Program-made: the position numbers and the translations under genes | Part shown: piece after piece, positions 24,315 to 34,413 of the stretch | Position numbering within the stretch: position 1 is the first letter of the stretch | Layout: each line of letters begins with the position of its first letter | The notes under the pieces: model-generated | Told to the model about the DNA's origin: nothing | Database searches by the model: none | What the model saw: only the letters and a program-made list of their open reading frames with translations | NCBI RefSeq assembly: GCF_949987535.1 | Contig: NC_080081.1 | Coordinates: 34,264,428-34,328,427, forward strand | Direction: 5' to 3' | DNA: 64,000 nt | From: Balaenoptera acutorostrata | Lineage: Eukaryota > Chordata > Mammalia > Artiodactyla > Balaenopteridae

Positions 24315-26277
24315 GGGAGAGAGGAGAAGATGGTGGAAGAGTAAGATGCGGAGATCACCTTCCTCCCCACAAATACATCAGAAATACATCTACACGTGGA
24401 ACTGCTCCTATAGAACACCCACTGAACGCTGGCAGAAGACGTCAGACCTCCCAAAAGGCTCCCCATGTACCTGGGTAGGGCAAAAGAAAAAAGAAATAAC
24501 AGAGACAAAAGAATAGGGATAGGACCTGCACCAGTGGGAGGGAGCTGTGAAGGAGGAAAGGTTTCCACACACTAGGAAGCCCTGTCATGGGGGGAGACTG
24601 CGGGTGGCGGAGGGCAGAAGCTTCAGAGCCACGGAGGAGAGCACAGCCACAGGGGTGCAGAGGGCAAAGCGGAGAGATTCCCGCATGGAGGATCAGTGCC
24701 GAGCAGCACTCACCAGTCCGAGAGGCTTGTCTGCTCACCCGCCGGGGCGGGTGGGGGCTGGGAGCTGAGGCTCCAGCTTCAGAGGTTGGATCCCAGGGAG
24801 AGGACTGGGGTTGGCGGTGTGAACACAGCCTGAAGGGGTTAGTGCACCACAGATAGCCGGGCGGGAGTCTGGGAAAAGGTCTGGAGCTGCCGAACAGGCA
24901 AGAGACATTTTCTTGCCTCTTCATTTCCTGGTGCGCAAGGAGAGGGGATTAAGAGCGCTGCTTAAAGGAGCTCCAGAGACGGGCGCGAGCTGCGGCTATC
25001 AGCGTGGACCCCAGAGACGGGCATGAGATGCTAAGGCTGCTGCTGCCACCACCAAGAAGCCTGTGTGCAAGCACAGGTCACTCTCCACACCGCCCCTCCC
25101 AGGAGCCTGTGCAGCCCGCCACTGCCAGGGTCCCATGATCCAGGGACAACTTCCCCGGGAGAACGCACGGCGCACCTTGGGCTGGTGCAACGTCACGCCG
25201 GCCTCTGCCGCCGCAGGCTCGCCCCGCATCCATACCCATCCCTCCCCCCAGGCTGAGTGAGCCAGAGCCCCCAAAGCAGCTTCTCCTTTAACCACGTCCT
25301 GTGTGAGCGAAGAACAGACACCCTCAGGTGACCTACACGCAGAGGCGGGGCCAAATCCAAAGCTGAACCCCGGGAGCTGTGCGATCAGAGAAGAGAAAGG
25401 GAAATCTCTCCCAGCAGCCTCAGGAGCAGTGGATTAAAGCTCCACAAAAAACTTGATGTACCTGCATCTGTGGAATACCTGAAGAGACAACGAATCATCC
25501 CAAATTGAGGAGGTGGACTTTGTGAGCAAGATATATTATTTTTTCCCCTTTTCCTCTTTTTGTGAGTGTGTATGTGTATGCTTCTGTGTGAGATTTTGTC
25601 TGTATAGCTTTGCTTTCACCAATTGTCCTAGAGTTCTCTCTGTCCATTTTTTTTTACTTAAACATTTTTTTTCCTTAATAATTTTTTTTTAGTTTTTATT
25701 TTAATAACTTTTATTTTATTTTATTTTATTTTACCCTCTTTCATTCTTTCTTTCTATCTTTTCTCCCTTTTATTCTGAGCTGTGTGAATGACAGGCTCTT
25801 GGTGCTCCAGCCAGGCATCAGGGCTGTGCCTCTGAGGTGGGAGAGCCATCTTCAGGACACTGGTCCACAAGATACCTCCCAGCTCCACGTAATATCAAAT
25901 GGCAAAAATCTCCCAGAGATCTCCATCTCAACACCAACACCCAGCTTCACTCAACGACCAGGAAGCTACAGTGCTGGACACCCTATGCCAAACAACTAGC
26001 AAGACAGGAACACAGCCCCATACATTAGCAGAGAGGCTGCCTAAAATCATAATAAGGCCACAGACACCCCAAAACACACCACCAGACGTGCACCTGCCCA
26101 CCAGAAAGACAAGATCCAGCCTCATCCACCACAACACAGACACTAATCCCCTCCACCAGGAAGCCTACACAACCCACTGAACCAGCCTTAGCCACTGGGG
26201 ACAGATACCAAAAACAACAGGAACTGCGAATCTGCAGCCTACAAAAAGGAGACCCCAAACACAGTAAGATAAGCAAA
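24315..26277 (+). promoter_or_regulatory. L1-A 5' UTR with internal promoter
   Basis: About 1.96 kb precede ORF1. The first 1.1 kb, to about 25430, is GC- and CpG-rich compared with its AT-rich surroundings, as expected for the internal RNA polymerase II promoter of a L1. A T-rich pyrimidine section with (TTTTA)n runs (25640-25760) follows, then a GC-balanced section up to the ORF1 start. Many CpG sites have decayed to TpG/CpA, consistent with past germline methylation. Frames on either strand here, including a 160-codon minus-strand frame at 24442-24924, have no recognised product. Confidence 0.85.
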
Positions 26278-27171
26278 ATGAGAAGACAGAAAAACACACA
26301 GCAGATGAAGGAGCAAGGTAAAAACACACCAGACCTAACAAATGAAGAGGAAATAGGCAGTCTACTTGAGAAAGAATTCAGAATAATGATAGTAAAGATG
26401 ATCCAAAATCTTGGAAATAGAATAGACAAAATGCAAGAAACATTTAACAAGGACGTAGAAGAACTAAAGAGGAACCAAGCAACGATGAAAAACACAATAA
26501 ATGAAATTAAAAATACTCTAGACGGGATCAATAGCAGAATAACTGAGGCAGAAGAATGGATAAGTGACCTGGAAGATAAAATAGTGGAAATAACTACTTC
26601 AGAGCAGAATAAGGAAAAAAGAATGAAAAGAACTGAGGACAGTCTCAGAGACCTCTGGGACAACATTAAATGCACCAACATTCAAATTATAGGGGTCCCA
26701 GAAGAAGAAGAGAAAAAGAAAGGGACTGAGAAAATATTTGAAGAGATTATAGTTGAAAACTTCCCTAATATGGGAAAGGAAATAGTTAATCAAGTCCTGG
26801 AAGCACAGAGAGTCCCATACAGGATAAACCCAAGGAGGAACACGCCAAGACACATATTAATCAAACTGTCAAAAATTAAATATAAGGAAAACATATTAAA
26901 GGCAGCAAGGGAAAAAAAACAAATAACACACAAGGGAATCCCCATAAGGTTAACAGCTGATCTTTCAGCAGAAACTCTGCAAGCCAGAAGGGAGTGGCAG
27001 GACATATTTAAAGTGATGAAGGAGAAAAACCTACAACCAAGATTACTCTACCCAGCAAGGATCTCATTCAGATTTGAAGGAGAAATTAAAACTTTTAGAG
27101 ACAAGCAAAAGCTGAGAGAGTTCAGCACCACCAAACCAGCTTTACAACAAATGCTAAAGGAACTTCTCTAG
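26278..27171 (+). CDS. L1-A ORF1 protein (RNA-binding chaperone), open frame
   Basis: This is a 297-codon frame with no internal stop, starting at the ATG in 'caaaatgagaag' and ending 'cttctctag'. L1 ORF1p forms trimers that coat L1 RNA and act as nucleic-acid chaperone in the cytoplasmic ribonucleoprotein (family knowledge). Visible layout: a short basic N-terminus, a long heptad-rich coiled coil at about residues 22-130, an RRM-like domain at about 134-215 that opens with NIQIIGVPE and includes YRINPRRNTPRH (181-192), and a C-terminal domain at about 216-290 with LLYPARISF (256-264). The length is normal for a non-primate L1 ORF1. It lies 58 bp upstream of ORF2 on the same strand. The frame appears complete, but whether it is transcribed or translated cannot be judged from sequence. 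Confidence 0.9.
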   Translation: MRRQKNTQQMKEQGKNTPDLTNEEEIGSLLEKEFRIMIVKMIQNLGNRIDKMQETFNKDVEELKRNQATMKNTINEIKNTLDGINSRITEAEEWISDLEDKIVEITTSEQNKEKRMKRTEDSLRDLWDNIKCTNIQIIGVPEEEEKKKGTEKIFEEIIVENFPNMGKEIVNQVLEAQRVPYRINPRRNTPRHILIKLSKIKYKENILKAAREKKQITHKGIPIRLTADLSAETLQARREWQDIFKVMKEKNLQPRLLYPARISFRFEGEIKTFRDKQKLREFSTTKPALQQMLKELL

Positions 27172-27229
27172 GCAAGAAACACAAGAGAAGGAAAGCACCT
27201 ACAATAACAAACCCAAAACAATTAAGAAA

Positions 27230-30200
27230 ATGGGAATAGGAACATACATATCGATAATTATCTTAAATGTAAATGGATTAAATGCTCCCACCAAAAGACA
27301 TAGACTGGCTGAATGGATACAAAAACAAGACCCGTATATATGCTGTCTACAAGAGACCCACTTCAGACCTATGGACACATACAGACTGAAAGTGAGGGGA
27401 TGGAAAAAGATATTCCATGCAAATGGAAATCAAAAGAAAGCTGGAGTAGCAATTCTCATATCAGACAAAATAGACTTTAAAATAAAGACTATTACAAGAG
27501 ACAAAGAAGGACACTATATAATGATCAAGGGATCGATCCAAGAAGAAGATATAACAATTGTAAATATTTATGCACCCAACATAGGAGCACCTCAATACAT
27601 AAGGCAAATACTAACAGCCATAAAAGGGGAAATCGACAGTAACACAATCATAATAGGGGACTTTAACACCCCACTTTCACCAATGGACAGATCATCCAAA
27701 ATGAGAATAAATAAGGAAACACAAGCTTTAAATGATACATTAAACAAGATGGACTTAATTGATATTTATAGGACATTCCACCAAAAACTACAGAATACAC
27801 ATTTTTCTCAAGTGCTCATGGAACATTCTCCAGGATAGATCATATCTTGGGTCACAAATCAAACCTTGGTAAATTTAAGAAAATTGAAATCGTATCAAGT
27901 ATCTTTTCCGACCACAATGCTATGAAACTAGATATCAATTACAGGAAAAGATCTGTAAAAAATGCAAACACATGGAGGCTAAACAATACACTACTTAATA
28001 ACGAAGTGATCACTGAAGAAATCAAAGTGGAAATCAAAAAATACCTAGAAACAAATGACAATGGAGACACGACAACCCAAAACCTATGGGATGCAGCAAA
28101 AGCAGTTCTAAGAGGGAAGTTTATAGCAATACAAGCCTACCTCAAGAAACAGGAAACATCTTGAATAAACAACCTAACCTTGCACCTAAAGCAATTAGAG
28201 AAAGAAGAACAAAAAAACCCCAAGTTAGCAGAAGGAAAGAAATCATAAAGATAAGATCAGAAATAAATGAAAAAGAAATGAAGGAAATAATAGCAAAGAT
28301 CAATAAAACTAAAAGCTTCTTCTTTGAGAAGATAGACAAAATTGATAAACCATTAGCCAGACTCATCAAGAAAAAAAGGGAGAAGACCCAAATCAATAGA
28401 AGTATAAATGAAAAAGGAGAAGTAACTACTGACACTGCAGAAATACAAAGGATCATGAGAGATTACTACAAGCAACTCTATGCCAATAAAATGGACAACC
28501 TGGAAGAAATGGACAGATTCTTAGAAATGCACAACCTGCTGATACTGAACCAGGAAGAAATAGAAAATATGAACAGACCAATCACAAGCACTGAAATTGA
28601 AACTGTGATTAAAAATCTTCCAACAAACAAAAGCCCAGGATCAGATGGCTTCACAGGTGAATCTTATCAAACATTTAGAGAAGAGCTAACACCTATCCTT
28701 CTCAAACTCTTCCAAAATATTGCAGAGGGAGGAACACTCCCCAACTCATTCTACAAGGCCACGATCACCCTGATACCAAAACCAGACAAAGATGTCACAA
28801 AGAAAGAAAACTACAGGCCAATATCACTGATGAACATAGATGCAAAAATCCTCAACAAAATACTAGCAAACAGAATCCAACAGCACATTAAAAGGATCAT
28901 ACACATTGATCAAGTGGGGTTTATTCCAGGAATGCAAGGATTCTTCAGTATACGCAAATCAATCAACGTGATACACCATATTAAAAAATTGAAGGAGAAA
29001 AACCATATGATCATCTCAATAGATGCAGAGAAAGCTTTTGACAAAATTCAACACCCATTTATGATAAAAGCCCTGCAGAAAGTAGGCATAGATGGAACTT
29101 TCCTCAACGTAATAAAGGCCCTATATGACAAACCCACAGCCAACATCGTCCTCAATGGTGAAAAACTGAAACCATTTCCACTAAGATCAGGAACAAGACA
29201 AGGCTGCCCACTCTCACCACTATTATTCAACATAGTTTTGGAAGTTTTAGCCACAGCAATCAGAGAAGAAAAAGAAATAATAGGAATCTAAATCGGAAAA
29301 GAAGAAGTAAAGCTGTCACTGTTTGCAGATGACATGATACTATACATAGAGAATCCTAAAGATGCTACCAGAAAACTACTAGAGCTAATCAATGAATTTA
29401 GTAAAGTAGCAGGATACAAAATTAATGCCCAGAAATCTCTTGCATTCCTATACACTAATGATGAAAAATCTGAAAGTGAAATTAAGAAAACACTCCCATT
29501 TACCACTGCAACAAAAAGAATAAAATACCTAGGAATAAACCTACCTAAGGAGACAAAAGTTCTGTATGCAGAAAATTATAAGACACTGATGAAAGGAATT
29601 AAAGATGATACAAATAGATGGGGAGATATACCATGCTCTTAGATTGGAAGAATCAACATTGTGAAAATGACTCTACTACCCAAAGCAATCTACAGATTCA
29701 ATGCAATCCCTATCAAACTACCACTGACATTTTTCACAGAACTAGAACAAAAAATTTCACAATTTGTATGGAAACACAAAAGACCCCGAATAGCCAAAGC
29801 AATCTTGAGAACGAAAAATGGAGCTGGAGGAATCAGGCTCCCTGACTTCAGACTATACTACAAAGCTACAGTAATCAAGACAGTATGGTACTGGCACAAA
29901 AACAGAAACATAGATCAATGGAACAGGATAGAAAGCCCAGAGGTAAACCCACACACATATGGTCACTTTATCTTTGATAAAGGAAGCAAGCATATACAGT
30001 GGAGAAAAGACAGCCTCTTCAATAAGTGGTGCTGGGAAAACTGGACAGGTATATGTAAAAGTATGAAATTAGAACACTCCCTTACACCATACACAAAAAT
30101 AAACTCAAAATGGATTAAAGACCTAAATGTAATGCCAGACACTAGAAAACTCTTAGAGGAAAACATAGGCAGAACACTCTATGACATAAATCACAGCAAG

Positions 30201-31047
30201 ATCCTTTTTGACCCACCTCCTAGAGAAATGGAAATAAAACCAAAAATAAACAAATGGGACCTAATGAAACTTAAAAGCTTTTGCACAGCAAAGGAAACCA
30301 TAAACAAGACCAAAAGACAACCCTCAGAATGGGAGAAAATATTTGCAAATGAAGCAACTGACAAAGGGTTAATCTCCAAAATTTACAAGCAGCTCATGCA
30401 CCTCAATAACAAAAAAAACAAACAACCCAATCCAAAAATAGTCAGAAGACCTAAATAAACATTTCTCCAAAGAAGATATACAGATTGCCAACAGACACAT
30501 GAAAGAATGCTCAACATCTTTAATCATTAGAGAAATGCAAATCAAAGCTACAATGAGATATCATCTCATACCAGTCAGAATGGCCATCATCAAAAAATCT
30601 AGAAACAATAAATGCTGGAGAGGGTGTGGAGAAAAGGGAACACTCTTGCACTATTGGTGGGAATGTATATTGACACAGCCACTATGTAGAACAGTATGGA
30701 GGTTCCTTAAAAAACTGAAAATAGAACTACCATACCACCCAACAATCCCACTACTGGGCATATACCCTGAGGAAACCATCATTCAAAAAGAGCCATGTAG
30801 CAAAATGTTCATTGCAGCTCTATTTACAATAGCCAGGACATGGAAGCAACCTAAGTGTCCATCATCAGATGAATGGATAAAGAAGATGTGGCACATATAT
30901 ACAATGGAATATTACTTAGCCATAAAAAGAAACGAAATGGAGTTATTTGTAGTGCGGTGGATGGAGTTAGAGTCTGTCATACCTAGTGAAGTAAGTCAGA
31001 AAAAGAAAAACAAATACAGTATGCTAACACATATATATGGAATCTAA
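27230..31047 (+). pseudogene. L1-A ORF2 (endonuclease-reverse transcriptase), disrupted
   Basis: The 3.8 kb region matches ORF2p from start ATG to the terminal HIYGI-stop. Order: APE-type endonuclease (LNVNGLN, QETHF, GDFNTP and, in a shifted frame, SDHNA at about 27907-27921), the RT with FADD at 29322-29333, and a C-terminal cysteine motif (CWRGC, then a H and a C). I count three single-base frameshifts (near 27780, 28219 and in the A-run at 30411-30418) and four in-frame stops (28162-28164, 29289-29291, 29640-29642, 30439-30441). The domains lie in three reading frames, so no full enzyme can be made. Remaining open pieces such as 28086-29291 and 29661-30458 are fragments of this one gene. 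Confidence 0.95.
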
Positions 31048-31420
31048 GGAAAAAAAAAAGGTCATGAAGAACCTAGTGGCAAGATGGTGATAAAGACACA
31101 GACCTACTAGAGAATGGACTTGAGGATATGGAGAGTGGGAAGGGTAAGATGTGACAAAGTGAGAGAGTGGCAAGGACATATATACACTACCAAACGTAAA
31201 ATAGATAGCCAGTGGGAAGCAACTGCATACATAGCACAGGGAGATCAGCTCTGTGCTTTGTGACCACCTAGAGGGGTGGGATAGGGAGGGTGAGAGGGAG
31301 GGAGATGCAAGGGGGAAGAGATATGGGAACATATGTATATGTATAACTGATTCACTTTGTTATAAAGCAGAAACTAACACACCATTGTAAAGCAATTATA
31401 CTCCAATAAAGATGTTAAAA
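31048..31420 (+). other. L1-A 3' UTR with G-quadruplex motif
   Basis: Non-coding end of L1-A. At 31273-31290 it reads ggggtgggatagggaggg, four G-runs of at least three with loops of 1-3 nt, a textbook quadruplex-forming motif. The polyadenylation signal aataaa lies at 31405-31410. Confidence 0.9.
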
Positions 31421-31465
31421 TATATATATATAATATATATATATATATATTATATATATATATAT
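31420..31465. repeat. (TA)n simple repeat at the L1-A tail
   Basis: About 45 bp of TATA units replace the usual poly(A) tail and run into the 3' target-site duplication. Confidence 0.93.
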
Positions 31466-31470
31466 TTCAG

Positions 31471-32153
31471 TCCTCTCCTCTATTAGTCAAGTGTCAAGCA
31501 TATAACAACACTTTAAAATTGCAACACAGAGTTCTTATATTTCCTTTTTTTTCCAAACAATATTAACCTTGAACTCTCTAGTGTCCAAATCTTCTCAATG
31601 ATTCGTTTCAAGAAATAATATTCATGAAAGATATATGATCCACAGTTTATTCTAGGTATACTAAATTTTATTCTGGGGTCAGTCCAGCTACATATTTATA
31701 ACACATTGTTTTGGGATCATAATGATTGCTTTTACTGCATTTTCTCAGGAGAAAGGCACTGACATCATTAGGGGACAATAAAAAACGTAATAAGAAACAA
31801 CAATCATTAGCAGGGCTAACCCTAGGGATATTGAGGACATTTCCACTTTTATCACACACAAAGGAGATTGAATAATGCTGTGTTTCCTTTACAGGGACTA
31901 TGATCAAATTTCCTTCTTTATTTTGGGAATCAGCTCACCTCTAGCAACCAGAATTTTTGGTATATATTCTTGTATACTAATCTTGCTACTGGCTTTATTT
32001 TATTTTCATCTCATTTCCTTTTTGATTCCCTTTCCTCATCTCCATTTTTGTCCTATTTTGTTTCATGTGTTTTAGTAATCTGATAACATTTAGGTTATGT
32101 AAATTTTAAGCAAAATATTTTCATAACTGTATGTGAAATAAACAAAAGAGGTC
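31471..32153. other. Spacer between the two L1 elements
   Basis: About 0.68 kb of non-coding DNA without recognised features. The L1-A and L1-B target sites bound it. Confidence 0.7.
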
Positions 32154-32168
32154 AAGATTTCAGAAATG

Positions 32169-33042
32169 GGGAGTAGACGGACATGCACTCACTCCCTCTT
32201 GTGAGAGCACTGGAATCACAGCTAACTGCTGAACAATCATCAACAGGAAGACACTGGAAATCACCAAAAAAGATACCTCACATCCAAAGACAAAGGAGAA
32301 GCCACAGTGAGAAAGAAGGGCGCAATCACAATAAAACCAAATCCCATAACTGCTGGGTGGGTGACTCACAAACTGGAGAACAATTATACCACATAAGTCC
32401 ACCCATGGAGTGAAGGTACTGAACCCCATGTCAGGCTTCCCAACCTGGGGGTCTGGAAATGGGAGGAGGAATTCCCAGACAATCAGACTTTGAAAGCTAG
32501 TGGGATTTGATTGCAGGACTTCAACAGGACTAGGGGAAACAGAGACTCCACTCTTGGAGGGTACACACAAAGCAGTGTGCCCATCAGGACACAGGGGGAA
32601 GGAGCAGTGACCCCACAGGAGACTGAAGCAAACTTACCTGCTAGTGTTGGAGGGTCTCCTGCAGAGGCGGGGGTGGCTGTGGCTCACCATGGGGACAAGG
32701 ACACTGGCAGCAGAGTTCTGGGAAGTACTTTGTGGCTTGAGCCCTTCTGCCATTAGCCCCACCAAAGAGCCTGCAAGCTCCAGTGCTGGGTCGCCTCAGA
32801 CCAAACAACCAACAGGGAGGGAACTCAGCCCCACTCACCAGCAGACAGGCAGATTAAAGTTTTACTGAGCTCTGCCCACCAAAGCAACACCCAGCTCAAC
32901 AAACCACCACTGCCTCCTATCAGGAAGCTTGCACAAACATCTTAGATAGCCTCATCTACCAGAGGGCAGACAGCAGAAGCAAGAAGAACTACAGTCCTAC
33001 AGCCTGTGGGACAAAAAGCACATTCACAGAAAGATAGACAAA
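32169..33042 (+). promoter_or_regulatory. L1-B 5' UTR
   Basis: About 870 bp precede ORF1. It starts 'gggagtagacggacatgcac' directly after the left duplication. It is less CpG-rich than L1-A's 5' UTR and does not share its T-rich section. In an active element it would hold the promoter; activity here is unknown. Confidence 0.8.
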
Positions 33043-34355
33043 ATGAAAAGACAGAGGACTGTGTACCAGATGAAGGAACAAGATAAAACCCCAGAAAAAC
33101 AACTAAATGAAGTGGAGATAGGCAACCTTCCAGAAAAAGAATTCAGAACAATGATAGTGAAGATGATCCAGGACCTCGGAAAAAGAATGGAGGTTAAGAT
33201 CAAGAAGATGCAAAAAATGTTTAACAAAAAGCTAGAAGAATTAAAGAAGAAACACCTAGAAGAATTAAAGAACAAACAAACAGAGATGAACAATACAATA
33301 ACTGAAATGAAAAATACACTAGAAGGAATCAATAGCAGAATAACTGAGGCAGAAGAATGGATAAGTGACCTGGAAGACAGAATGGTGGAATTCACTGCCA
33401 CAGAACAGAATAAAGAAAAAAGAATGAAAAGAAATGAAGAGAGCCTAAGAGACCTCTGGGACAACATTAAATGCAACAACATTCGCATTATAGGGGTCCC
33501 AGAAGGAGAAGAGAGAGAGGAAGGACCAGAGAAAATATTTGAAGAGATTATAGTCAAAAACTTCCCTAACATGGGAAAGGAAATAGCCACCCAAGTCCAG
33601 GAAGTGCAGAGAGTCCCATACAGGATAAACCCAAGGAGAAACACACCAAGACACATAGTAATCAAATTGACAAAAATTAAAGAGAAAGAAAAGTTATTAA
33701 AAACAACAAGGGAAAAACAACAAATAACATACAAAGGAACTCCCATAAGGTTAACAGCTGAATTCTCAGCAGAAACTCTACAAGCCAGAAGGGAATAGCA
33801 CAATATATTTAAAGTGATTAAAGGGGGATTTCCCTAGTGGTGCAGTGGTTAAGAAACTGCTGGTCAATGCAGGGGATGTGGGTTCGATCCCTGGTCTGGG
33901 AAGATCCTACATGCCGTGGAGCAAAGAAGCCTATGCGCCACAACTACTGAACCCTGGATGCCTAGAGCCCGTGAGCCACAACTACTGAGCCTGCATGCCA
34001 CAACTACTGAAGCCAGCAGGACTAAAGCCCATGCTCTGCAACATGAGAAGCCACCACAATGAGAAGTCTGCACACTGCAATGAAGAGTAGCCCTCACACA
34101 CCACAACTACAGGAAGCCTGCACACAGCAACGAAGACCCAACACAGCCAAAATAAATAAATTAAATAAATAAATTTATTTTAAAAAAGTAAATAAAGTGA
34201 TGAAAGGGAAGAACCTGCAACCAAGATTACTCTACCCAGCAAGGATCTCATTCAGATTTGATGGAGAAATCAATAGCTTTACAGACAAGCAAAAGCTAAG
34301 AGAATTCAGCACCACCAAACCAGCTCTACAACAAATGCTAAAGGAACTTTTCTAA
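33043..34355 (+). pseudogene. L1-B ORF1, broken by a stop and a SINE
   Basis: The frame starts with ATG at 33043 and reads 251 codons as ORF1p: MKRQR start, long coiled coil, RRM opening with NIRIIGVPEGEE, YRINPRRNTPRH and the start of the C-terminal domain. It stops at TAG 33796-33798, where L1-A has a tryptophan (EW in ARREW). A CHR SINE then interrupts the gene at 33826-34192. The rest (LLYPARISF through the normal stop at 34353-34355) continues after it. The coiled coil holds a tandem 24 bp in-frame duplication at 33232-33279 (LEELKKKH then LEELKNKQ). Confidence 0.93.
33810..34208 (+). mobile_element. CHR-type SINE inserted in L1-B ORF1
   Basis: A SINE of about 367 bp (33826-34192) is flanked by 16 bp direct repeats, taaagtgattaaaggg on the left and taaagtgatgaaaggg on the right (one mismatch). 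The A and B boxes are recognisable (tggtgcagtgg, ggttcgatccc). It is longer than the other two SINEs because the body holds three copies of a 'ccacaactactga' motif (near 33939, 33976, 34000), as in the older CHR-1-like subfamily (inference). The tail is AAAT-rich. Confidence 0.94.
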
Positions 34356-34413
34356 GTGGGAAATACAGGAGAAGAAAAAGACCTACAAAAACAAACCCAA
34401 AACAATTAAGATA

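Larger units (their letters stand above)
24304..31470 (+). mobile_element. L1-A: full-length LINE-1 with TSD
   Basis: A complete L1 of about 7.1 kb spans 24315-31420 and is flanked by an 11 bp direct repeat (atatatttcag at 24304-24314 and 31460-31470). Order: GC-rich 5' UTR (24315-26277), ORF1 (26278-27171), a 58 bp spacer, ORF2 (27230-31047) and a 3' UTR with a G-rich tract, the polyadenylation signal aataaa at 31405-31410 and a tail that has become a (TA)n repeat. Full length, the readable duplication and an open ORF1 suggest it is younger than L1-B. It can no longer move by itself because ORF2 is broken. Confidence 0.96.

Noticed and set aside
24587..24856. Plus-strand frames in the CpG-rich start of L1-A as a possible CpG-island first exon
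   Set aside because: The block is the 5' UTR of an L1, bounded on the left by its target-site duplication.
33024..33803. Minus-strand open frames of 218-259 codons lying opposite the ORF1 of both L1s (26025-26681 and 33024-33803), rich in Ser, Leu, Ile and Phe
   Set aside because: They are register shadows of the Lys/Glu/Met-rich ORF1 coiled coil. The antisense of such codons rarely gives a stop, so long frames are expected without selection.
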